Positions 38,166 to 48,000 of a stretch of 64,000 bases of DNA are shown here, piece by piece. A program made the translations under genes and the position numbers. Every line of letters starts with the position of its first letter. The first letter of the stretch is position 1. Source of the stretch: Antedon mediterranea (lineage: Eukaryota > Echinodermata > Crinoidea > Comatulida > Antedonidae); NCBI RefSeq assembly GCF_964355755.1, contig NC_092670.1:20087201-20151200 (forward strand). The letters run 5' to 3'. The notes below the pieces were generated by a model. It saw only the letters and a list, made by a program, of their open reading frames with translations, was not told the DNA's origin and searched no databases.

Positions 38166-38739
38166 GAACATGGTCCTTTAAAGCAGACTACGCCAGGTCA
38201 AATGGTCGTTATCTCTCACGACTTAAATATAAACAGAACATTTTATTATACTATAGTAATAGTAGTAACTGTAATACGTTATGAAAAAATGAAAGATTTT
38301 CACAAATTGTAACTTACAGTGTAAGAAAACCTGTTAAGCAATTTGGTAGAAAATAAAAATATATACTGTATAGGGAATCCTTGAGTATATGGATTGAAAT
38401 TTTGGAAGATCCTGAGAGAGATGCTCAAAAACTTTATAACCCCTTAGATGTGAAAGAAGTATGGTGACACAAAATGATTGGCTGAGGTTAGGCCTGCCTA
38501 GAATTCATCCAAATTAGGTCATCTAATTAAAAATAACATAAATCATGGTATTCTTTTAATCATGCATGCATGCTTATAAAACTGTATGCAATTATCATCA
38601 TTCATAACTCTTTTTTTATGTATGTATATATATTTAAATAGCAAACAAAAGTGTCCCGATGTTGCTATAACAAGTAATTTCTTGAGGTTTTTTTTATTTC
38701 AATTTGCAATCACTATTACTTGTCGTGATGTTGTGTACT

Positions 38740-39036
38740 GCTAAGTCTATGGAATCCAACGTTGTATATCAGTTTACATGTGGAGGATGTAATACCTCCA
38801 ACATTGGAGAAACTTCGGATAGAAGAACATTTACATAGAGATAAAAATTCGCACATATATAAACACTTAATTAAAAATATGAATTGTAAGACACACAGTA
38901 ACAAAACCTTTTTTTAAATAATTGATAAAGCAAACACGAACTATCCATTAAAAATTAAAAAAGCCCTCCAAATTAAATGGAAGAGTCCAGAACTCAACAA
39001 ACAAGTTCAAAGCTATGCAATTAACTTAAGTATTTA
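38740..39036 (+). pseudogene. Penelope-like retroelement fragment, GIY-YIG endonuclease end
   Basis: In pieces, the plus strand reads SNVVYQFTCGGCNTSNIGET (38752-38811), then in a shifted frame EEHLHRDKNSHIYKHLIKN, then ALQIKWKSPELNKQ with a stop shortly after. VVY.F.C..C...Y/NIGET is the GIY-YIG nuclease signature found at the C-terminus of Penelope-like reverse transcriptases, and the ALxIKW..P.LN end is typical of them. The fragment has a frameshift and no reverse-transcriptase part, so it is a dead 5'-truncated copy. Confidence 0.78.
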
Positions 39037-39044
39037 ATGCAAAG

Positions 39045-39092
39045 TAGTTCAGCGGTAGATCACTCTGTTTTCGTGATATGAAATCAAATCCA
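39045..39092 (+). repeat. tRNA-like SINE relic
   Basis: AAGTAGTTCAGCGGTAGATC resembles a tRNA 5' half with A box. The B-box region (TATGAAATCAAATCC) is degenerate. It follows the Penelope-like fragment directly. Confidence 0.4.
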
Positions 39093-39212
39093 AAGTCCTT
39101 ACACAATCAATGACGTCATATATGTAGCATCACCCCACTTGCTGACTATGACTTAATACAATTTTACCGTACCTTAAGCAAATGCAAGTTAGGATACGGT
39201 ACCGTATCTAAA

Positions 39213-40327
39213 GCCTTAAACTTTACGTCGTGGTTAGGATTCCGGCACCGGAACTCAACTGCCCACCGTTAGGGAATCCGACACGCTATTGCGCATGCCC
39301 AGAGCGAGGTAATCGGCGAATCTATACTTATCAACAGCGATGGATCATTTCATAGCTGCGCCACACGGCGAACTAGCCTAGATGCCTACTAATACAGGAT
39401 CCACTAATCTAGGCTAGGGCTACCAGTTAGACGTGACCAGTGGGCCTATTTATTTTGTAATTAAAAAGTGGTTGCTTCATTCATATATAAACTTCATATC
39501 ATTATGAATTATATAATTACATGACTAGTTTTATGATTTTTTATAACGCATTATACTGTACATAAACAACATGCAATCACAAGTTGATTTGTTGACAGCA
39601 GCCACCGCGTGGATGTGAAAAAACTATTCGGGAAGTCAGGGTCACAACGCTAAAAACAGCATTACGATTCTTAGGTAGATACTGATACTTATTAATATCA
39701 TTATAATTATTTTAACGCTTGGGCGTAGTCGTATTTTAATTATTAATTCTTGTATGGCATAGGCCAAGTTTCATCCATCGCTCTCTCGCTCGCGCAACGA
39801 CTATCTAGGCTACAGTAAATCCCTATAACACTCCGACTCTCCGTGGTGTGGTGGTGTGGCACTATTATGCACTTGTCAATTGTATGACCCACTATACGAC
39901 CCCCGGGAGAGGTGAGTCATTTGTCCGATGTGCGTCATACTTTTGAATACCATGACGCACCCGTGCGTCAAAAAGGTGACTTACCTTTGGGTGACCATGA
40001 CGCACCCATTTTGACGCACTGTGACCATGTTGTTTATGATATGGTGGGTGTTAAAGTGACGGACATTGACACACCTTGTTCATTGATGTGACGTACCATC
40101 TAGGTTTTTTGACGCACCCCTGCGTCAGTAATTATTTGTAAATGACGCACCCATGACGCACCTCTCCCGGGGGTCGTATAGTGAGTCATACAATTGACAA
40201 GTGCATTAGTGCAAGCTATAATTCACTTCCCATAGCTCTGGGCATGCGCAATAGCGTATCGGATACCCCAACGGTGGGCAGTTGAGTTCCGGTGCCGGAA
40301 TCCTAACCACGGCGTTAACTTTAAGCC
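39213..40327. mobile_element. Non-autonomous DNA transposon with about 90-bp inverted termini
   Basis: The left arm contains GTGGTTAGGATTCCGGCACC, GGAACTCAACTGCCCACCGT and GCTATTGCGCATGCCCAGAG. The right arm (40237-40312) is the inverse complement of these, with few mismatches. The arms are much richer in CG than the surroundings. No transposase ORF lies between them; instead a second inverted-repeat element is nested inside. Confidence 0.9.
39869..40206. mobile_element. Nested 338-bp inverted-repeat element with TGACGCACCC units
   Basis: Its ends TGCACTTGTCAATTGTATGA and TCATACAATTGACAAGTGCA are perfect inverted repeats. They continue through CACTATACGACCCCCGGGAG. They are flanked by TTA on both sides (possible 3-bp target duplication). 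The interior carries about eight scattered copies of TGACGCACC(C) or TGCGTCA in both orientations. Confidence 0.92.
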
Positions 40328-40869
40328 ACGGCGAATTAATAAATATATAGAATACTATTATTTACTAACTTATGTCATGAGTAACTAATCTATTGATAAT
40401 ATTAATAATATATATGATAAAATAAATTAATAATTGACTAATTAAAATAAAAATGTAATTGAGATAGTTTTGGGTGACTTATGCCTAGATTAATTATCAT
40501 AAATAAATTATAGGCTAGGCCTACCCTATATGGATGAACGTCAGTCTTCGTGCTTGAAGTTGAGGAAGTACGTGTGATGGGTAGGCCTAGATCCCTCTCG
40601 AAAAGAGTAGGGTAGGGGGAAGGTGGGCCTACAAGAAATTCAGGTATTGATGAAAATGAATAATTACAAATATTTAAAAAATAAGAACCAGACACAATGC
40701 ATATAATACATATAAAAATTCATATATCAGTAATGCCACAGCTTTACTACACTCAGGGCTACTGTACTTACCGTTTTTATAATGAGCAAAAATAAATACG
40801 TGCTCCGAAAAAAAACACTCCTCATTCATTTTATTATGATAACGCCACCTATAGTTAGTATTTCTCGAC

Positions 40870-41003
40870 CATGGAGGGAGAAAAATGAATTTTCGCGGTA
40901 CAGCACGACCAGAACCATTTAGCGGAAATTGGTTGCTGGTACACTTTGACCTAACGAGTCGACAAAAGAATGGCGACCATAAAGCGAATGCACCTTTAGA
41001 AAG
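40870..41003 (+). promoter_or_regulatory. Possible promoter and non-coding first exon of the TCF20-like gene
   Basis: A CG-containing island (about 40840-41000) in an AT-rich setting ends in a good donor, TTAGAAAG|GTAAAT, at 41003. It holds a short upstream ORF (ATG at 40971, stop within ten codons). It is the best plus-strand first-exon candidate upstream of the 48001 acceptor, which would make the first intron about 7 kb. The link is by position only. Confidence 0.35.
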
Positions 41004-42141
41004 GTAAATTCATTATTTTCTTACAATAATTATATATTTTTTGCAATTGTATTAATGCTATATAAAGATAAAATATTTATAATTCTAGTGTTTGTATGAT
41101 CGCGCGATCCAGCAGTGTGTTTTAGAAGGCCTTTTCTCTAGAAATAAAGACATGTTGGGTTTTTTCAGTGTGACTGCTGTGATACCGCACTGTTTGTGTT
41201 TTTACTTCTTAGAATTAGGCATTTATGAATTAAATGTTGAATATTGTACAGCTTATTGTAGATATTTACCTAAAATATTAATTATTATTAATGAATTAAT
41301 AACTTTTTATTTAATTATGCCACTTGAAAATAAAAGCTTGCGACCAATGTCAATTTTTTTTGTGCTCAAGATTTTGAACTTTGACATGACTTAATTTGTT
41401 TTTTTTATTTACATGAATGAATGCTTGCTTGTCAATTTTCATATTTATTAGTTATTCGTCTCTCAACAACAGTGATGTGGTTGGCAGAAAATCAATACAT
41501 TATAAAATGTGTAAATAAAAAAATGGGAGAAAGATTGCTTTTTATATTATTATTAATTACCAAGTTCAATTCAATCATTGAATTCAATTTTTTTTTTCAT
41601 TTTTAAGAAAATACATTTAATAACATTTTATATCACAAGAAAGGGATAAACTATAAATGATTACACATGTACACATATAAGTCACGTTACAAAAAATATC
41701 ATGGCAAATATTATAATGTTGAAAAACATTTTAACATGTACAATATGGCTGAAACAATGTATAGCAACTTCCATGTTTTGACTCATGGACCTGCCAATTT
41801 AGGCATTTAAACATGATCAGATTTGTTTCTGTAATCATAATTATGAACTACACTTAAATTATGTAATAATCCAGGGGTTTATTATAATTAAATTTATTTG
41901 ATAGGTTTATGCACCTTTTCTTATATTATTAAGGCCAACTCGGACATCACTGTACGACAAGGCCCGACAAAACTTCTTGACTTGTCGGTGCTGTCTAAGT
42001 TAAATCCCAACAAGATAGCGTCAGGCATAGTTTTCAGGTCGTTGGGAGAACTTTAAACATTTTAACTGATCAGACAACATCAGTAAAAAAAACTATAAGA
42101 TGATAATAAATTTGTAAGTTAGGCAACTTTATTAAATCAAA
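41004..42141. other. AT-rich DNA, probably TCF20-like first intron
   Basis: Long plus-strand ORFs here (e.g. 41092-41394) are AT-biased and show no domain or conserved composition. I see no gene. Confidence 0.5.
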
Positions 42142-43421
42142 CATCACTAACAATACATAATATAAAAATAACGCTTAACACTTTGACTGCCAAACACGAA
42201 GATCTTCGTTTTTGGAAACACAACGCTTGACTGCCAAACACGAAGATCTTCGTTTTTCGCGTTTTTTTACGAAATCCGGTAGATAGGTTAATTATTGGTA
42301 TATACTATAAATATGGACACTATATTCGGTCTGGACCGTGAATATTTTACTTTTTGAAAGTAACTAATCTTGTTACGAACGATTGTCGAAATGGTACCTG
42401 TCGAAATAACATACACCGCGCATCACAGTAGCGCGTACAGCGATGGTTTGGCGCATTGTGTATCGGTCGCGCGCTAGCTATGCCGCCGAAGCATTACAAA
42501 GGTTTATGTGGATTGGCATGTTTGTTTGTTATCTGAATAAAAAATAATGGATGAATTTTCAATATGAAGTCTTTAATTGTATTATTGTATGTATACCCTA
42601 ATTGTTTTGGTGTTTCACAAACTTGTTTAGAAATGGTATGAATATTATCATCAGTTTACTAGCTAGGCTAGTAGTACTAGGCTAGCCTATAGGCCTAGTC
42701 GTAAAACGGTTCAGGACCAACTTTAGGCCTAGTTAACTAGGCCTGGTGTCTTTACTATATGGATTTTGGCGAAACATTGATGTAAGATTTATGATTTATA
42801 AAATGTAATACATTTTTTGATAGTGATAACTTGTTTTTATAGGCCTACCGGTGCCGTGTAAGTAACTTTTTCGTTGTTTGTTGATCTCACCGGGCGATAT
42901 TTTCATATTGTGATGTCTTGCACAAAATCGCAAATATCTCGACTTTCTTGCGCGAAACTACGAAAAACTCAAAAAGTGGGTTACTTTCATTTTACTATTA
43001 CGATTTACATATTGCGATTTGAAAATCGTTCTTGGTACCATTGTAAAGCTAAAATCTTTATGATTATTTTAGTCTAAATTACATGTAAATCAGATCACAT
43101 ACATAGTTTCAATCAGCTTTAATAAAAACATCGAATTGGGCTATAAACGCTGGCGGTGGCAGTTTCTAACTGGAAAAACCTCTGGCAGTCAAAGTGTTAA
43201 AAAAGAACGACGTTTCGACTCCATCATGGGGTCATTATCAAGTCCAATGAATAAAATATAAAACAACAACTAATTAAATAGCACAAGCCAATTAGTTGTT
43301 GTTTTATATTTTATTCATTGGACTTGATAATGACCCCATGATGGCGTCGAAACATCGTTCTGTTTTAAGCATTATTTTTATATTATGTATTTACAATAAA
43401 CGTACCCTCATCACTAACAAT
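42142..43421. mobile_element. Penelope-like inverted-repeat unit flanked by 13-bp direct repeats
   Basis: A perfect 13-bp direct repeat CATCACTAACAAT (42142-42154 and 43409-43421) encloses two arms. Minus the internal insertion, the arms are near-perfect inverted copies: ACATAATATAAAAATAACGC, GACGTTTCGACTCCATCATG, GGGTCATTATCAAGTCC and ATATAAAACAACAACTAATT, then complements after a spacer of about 14 bases. The motif TTGATAATGACCCC..GTCGAAAC resembles the degenerate hammerhead-like motif near ends of Penelope-like elements. The Penelope attribution is inferred from memory of that motif. Confidence 0.7.
42175..43200. mobile_element. piggyBac-like non-autonomous element, about 1.02 kb
   Basis: It is bounded by TTAA on both sides, with inverted ends CACTTTGACTGCCA / TGGCAGTCAAAGTG. 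This is the target and terminal arrangement of piggyBac transposons. Just inside the left end, a CTGCCAAACACGAAGATCTTCGTTTTT-type unit of about 45 bp is tandemly doubled (42185-42258). The longest internal ORF (42874-43077) shows no transposase motif. Confidence 0.85.
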
Positions 43422-45340
43422 CTACCATCAAATAACGAATAATTAATACTTTTTTTTTATTATCTTTTATTGGTTTCTCCCATCTTTATCATCAATTTAG
43501 TGTAGCCATGTAAAAGTATAGATGCATTTATGGCAAAATATATAGTAAAGTGATTTACAATAATTCATCATATAGATAATTAATACTTTTGCTGCCAGTG
43601 CTAGTATTTTATATGATGCTTTTTAAGCATTATAACCTTGAAGATAATTCTTTATTAAAAGAGATTGCATATCCAGTTGAAAGAAATAATGAATGAAAAG
43701 AGCAGCCCGTAGATAAAGATCCAATGGCCAAGGTAAAAAATTCAGCAAAATGCAGAACTGTTTAGATTGTCCCTAAATTAAGATGAAAAACAGATGTCTC
43801 TGTCATTGGCCAGTTATACAATAGTACTCTCTGATATTTAATGAAAAAAAGAAGGTATTTAGCTCTGCAATACACAATATAGAAAGGTAGATTGTTTATC
43901 ATACATACCATAAATTAATTAAACAATTAAAGAAACATGAGCACATTTATGATAGCAAAGATACAGGTATTACTAATAATAAACGGTGAATTGAATAAAC
44001 TCTCATAAGTATCTTTTATAGTATTACAGAATATGGAGGTTTGATGTGACATGTTTGGTGTAGGTAGGAAGGGAGGGGAGGGGTTAGATTGTAGAATAGG
44101 GGTTTCAGAATACGGAAGATGCAAATGGTAAAAAATCACATATTATAAAATCACTGCAAAAGTAAAAAACTGAAGCCACTGCTGGCATATGTTGTTTGTA
44201 GTTAGCAAGTACAATATTCATGTGTATGCTGTGATAGTTAATTGATGATTTACTTGTACAAAAGAAGGCAATGCTACGTGAATGTAAAGTGTTACACTAT
44301 GATATTCTGTTATTCTTTAATCCGTAGATATAGTTGATTTCAAATTTCTGAAGGCCTGGAAACGAGGCCATTTTGCCATACCTCAACTAAATTCTATAGA
44401 TTTTTTCAAGCGTTGCAAAAAGCTGTCTGTGTATAAAAGTTCAAATAATATCTTTAGCTATTTTGACAGGCTTAAAGTGTACTGCACACAACACTTCCCA
44501 TAATGTCAATGCATAACTTAATACATTGAAAATGTAAGGCAAACATAGGGGATCGACTTAAACTTGAGAATTTCTTCATTTACAGTAGCTGAAATTACTT
44601 TCAATGTTGAATTACTTTTTAATCATTTAAAAAAATATTATATAAATTTAAAGAACACATCAATATTGAATTTTAACCCAATTTTTACTGTAGGAAAATA
44701 TTTAAGGCCCAATGTGGGTGGAAACATCTTTTATAATAGATGGTATAGTAGACAGCAGTTGAATGCATCTTCCCAGTCAAGGTCAAAGGTGAACAATATG
44801 CTGACATTTGCCTAGGCTGTGTGACCCCACCCATCTCCAACAAACTACTGGAAATTCATCCATTAGCTTTTTGTTTTGAATTAATAATGGCCCTCTAGAA
44901 AAAAAAAACATCTGCATTTTTATTATGATATAATTGACAATATCCTGTCAGCCGTTCAACAACAGGCAAATGTAATTATTTTGTAGTTTTAATATAAAAA
45001 AGGCGGGAAATTTCAAATTGATTATAAAATAATTTTTTGAATAATAACAATTATAATTATAAGATTCTGATAAATTACAGTACAGAAAAGTAAGCGTTAT
45101 TAAAAAAAATATTTGGTCTTGTAATGGTAATCTGTAAACTTGTTATATATTTTAAATAAATATTGATTTTAATATTAGTTTAAAAATTAAATATTAGATA
45201 GTTTAATCAAATGTATTACCTCCTCAGTACTCCACTTTCATTATTGTGTATATATAATGTTTATTATTGGTTGGTCTTGTTTTTTTTTTTCGGTTTTTGT
45301 CAAATTTATCAATTGTATTTAGATTTAATGTTTCATGGTT
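43422..45340. other. AT-rich DNA with no supported gene
   Basis: Probable first intron of the TCF20-like gene. ORFs on either strand lack recognisable domains. There is only simple AT-rich sequence and a purine-rich patch near 44070. Confidence 0.5.
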
Positions 45341-45344
45341 TTTC

Positions 45345-45395
45345 ACAAGCGCCTTGAGCATTTTTGTGGATATGTGCGCTGTATAAATCTTATTA
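45345..45395 (+). repeat. Retroelement 3' end, interrupted
   Basis: ACAAGCGCCTTGAGCATTTT and TGCGCTGTATAAATCTTATT match the tail type at 35960. Its TTA-repeat tail continues only at 46888, after an inserted element. Confidence 0.7.
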
Positions 45396-45439
45396 GGTTA
45401 TATGCATGATATGCATATAACCTCTTGATTCTGTCAGAA

Positions 45440-45442
45440 TCT

Positions 45443-45485
<43 letters not shown>

Positions 45486-45488
45486 TTC
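45440..45488. repeat. TTTA microsatellite
   Basis: About eleven consecutive TTTA/ATTT units. Confidence 0.97.
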
Positions 45489-46475
45489 TTTCCTTAGCAC
45501 TATTTGTCCGTCAATTATCTTGGCATCGGTTTTATCTATCTAAGTCAATTTTTCAGAGTATATTCCTTATGGCCAGGAATCGATGTGGTTATGTTTTCAC
45601 GGTGCGCAATCAAAAATTACGCGGTCTACGCGCGATTTAACGAAATCACGTTTGTAATCATATCTTCACAAACATGAATCACTTTTAAACAAAATTTGGT
45701 ACTCATAAATTTCAGGTCATATTTCATCATATGGCAATACAATTACGTGCGTAGCGCATATAACGCATGCGTACGCGCGCTTAAAATGTTGAAAATTGTC
45801 AGAATTTATTTTCGATGAAATTAGAGTACGTTTCAGGCAATTTTAAGCGTTTAAAAAATTGCCATGAGTGCGCAGATTTTTGCACGCGCACTGCGCGTCA
45901 AACGTTAATGCGCACTGTTTGTGTCTGATTACTGTTGTATAACCTTTCTTTAATAATATCATCATATTTTATTCACTTTTCAACGCGAAACAGCGTTATA
46001 CGAGCACGTCAAAAGTGACGGGCTACGCACGTGTAAGTTAACAAAATGGTGAAAATATGCTAAATTTTAAAATTAATATATATCGTTAGAATGCTCGGGA
46101 ACACCTATTTTTTATTTAATTTTCTTGAAGTGTATGTATCATATGTATGATTTATTATGAAATTAGAAGAACAAAAGTTGATTAAGTCATCATTAATGGC
46201 ATATTAAATTCAACAAAATTAATTTCGACAATCAAACAAATTATAACATTTTCTTAGGCCAAAATAACAAACTTAACGTTAACTTTCTTCCTTAAGAAGT
46301 TCATATATTAAAGTTAAAAGTATATAGTTTGACAGTGCATCATTTTTTTAAATTTTTAAAGATGTCATCATAGTAAAACATTATAATTCATTGCGGTATG
46401 TAATAATCTATCTGCACCAAAGTGGTTACTTCATAGTAAATACACGGAGGAATTTTTCTCCAAGTTTTAGTCAGT

Positions 46476-46570
46476 TGTGTATGGCTCGATGGTCTGTGCT
46501 CGTGTCAATGGCATTCAAGGTACCGAGTTCGAGTCTCACCTTGGGAAACGAAATAAGATTTTTTTTTTAT
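46476..46570 (+). repeat. tRNA-derived SINE
   Basis: The A box is TGGCTCGATGG (46482-46492) and the B box is GAGTTCGAGTCTC (46526-46538), at tRNA-like spacing. A T-rich tail follows. The body is short. Confidence 0.65.
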
Positions 46571-46887
46571 TATCCGTATTGTTCAAATTTATTTCTTAGT
46601 GTATAGATTATACACATGATTTATAATGAAATCTAGATAAAAAGTTACTTTATGTCTTTTTTATTATGTAACAACAAATGCGGTTTATGACATTATACGC
46701 AGAGGGATCTTTGATCGGATTGTGATACCGGCTATGGTGTTCGCGTTAGCAATGTCCTATCATATATTATAAATAATTAAAGATTCTGAGAAAATCAATC
46801 AATCAATATATCTTTTAAAAATCAATTATCTTTATTTAAATCAATGCATATAACCTATAATTCGTCATAGTGACGAATTAAATCTAG

Positions 46888-48000
46888 TTATTATTATTAT
46901 TATTATTAAAATATATAAATTAAGACTCAAGATAAGTACTGTACATACTGTAAATATGATAATTATAGATTTTTCTTTCTATAGTATTTCTGTTCATGGT
47001 ATTAATTATAATCATAAATAAATTTAGATTGACATGAGATAAATGTACGGTTACTGTGTAATATGGTTAAGAATTAAAATACCTAGTACAGAAAAAATCC
47101 AGTCATATTTTGTATAGTAGCGAATAAACACTGTACAAACATAGATTACATTTCAAAGATTACTATTGCAATTCCAAGATTTCTGTTCTGTTTTACAAAG
47201 TTTATGCTTTTTCAATCGCAGCATTTTCATACATTTGCATCTGATTTACGTAATTACACTACCTGTTAGCCATGCATTTTGAATACTAACTGCTCTACAA
47301 AATGCAATATTATTAATCACAATGGTCATGCTTCACTGCCTTTACAACGTAGGCATTAATCATAAATATTGTTGTAGCGATTACTCATCATTCCTTGTGT
47401 TGGTTCATTGAGTTCAGTCGTGTTTGACCCTATAGCCATGTTATTTACTAGCGGAGACCAGATAGTAATACTATTATAAAATGGATTTCTACACTAATGA
47501 GTTGATATGGCTTTATTAATCCATTGAAATGCATGGATCCATTAAAAGTAATAAAGAGACATTTTTATTAAATTTAAAATACATTAAAATCACGACTATC
47601 GGTCTACAGTAGCAATAATTATTTTACAGAAAACATGTTAAACAGAAAAAAATAATGTGGTATGACTTGTGACTCTTTTTTTTAAATCGACTGAAAGAAA
47701 CATCATTTTAAATAATATTGAAGCATTGTATGATTTCCTTTTCATTAAAATTTATTTTTCTCATTAATATAAAAAACAAACAAAAATCCAATACATATAA
47801 AAAGAGATAGGAAACCTAAAAGTAAACCACTAAGCTACAGTGTTCTTTTTACTTCCTACAGTATACATGCTTTTAACTATATAACACACACACATTATTT
47901 ATTTATTTATTATACTGTATTTAGAATTGCTAATTTGATATGTAGCAGAAATAGTATATTTACCACACGTCATAAAATACATGAATTTTTGTTCTTTCAG
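46888..48000. other. AT-rich intron sequence before the TCF20-like main exon
   Basis: It begins with the resumed TTA tail (46888-46908). Nothing coding is seen. It ends with the pyrimidine tract and acceptor at 47999-48000. Confidence 0.55.

Larger units (their letters stand above)
33656..38739. other. Gene-poor repeat-rich stretch
   Basis: Apart from the satellite, SINE head, retroelement tail and MITE copies 6-7, nothing coding is supported. A 105-codon plus-strand ORF (37613-37930) has no recognisable domain and runs into a MITE, so it was not called. Confidence 0.5.
45396..46887. mobile_element. CpG-rich inserted element of about 1.5 kb splitting the TTA tail
   Basis: The left edge has GGTTATATGCATGATATGCA followed by TATAACCT. 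The right edge has AATGCATATAACCTATAATT and the palindromic TTCGTCATAGTGACGAA. The interior (45590-46040) is very rich in CG (ACGCGGTCTACGCGCG, GCATGCGTACGCGCGC) in an AT-rich genome. It also holds a TTTA microsatellite (45444-45487) and a SINE. No ORF with a domain was found. Confidence 0.6.
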
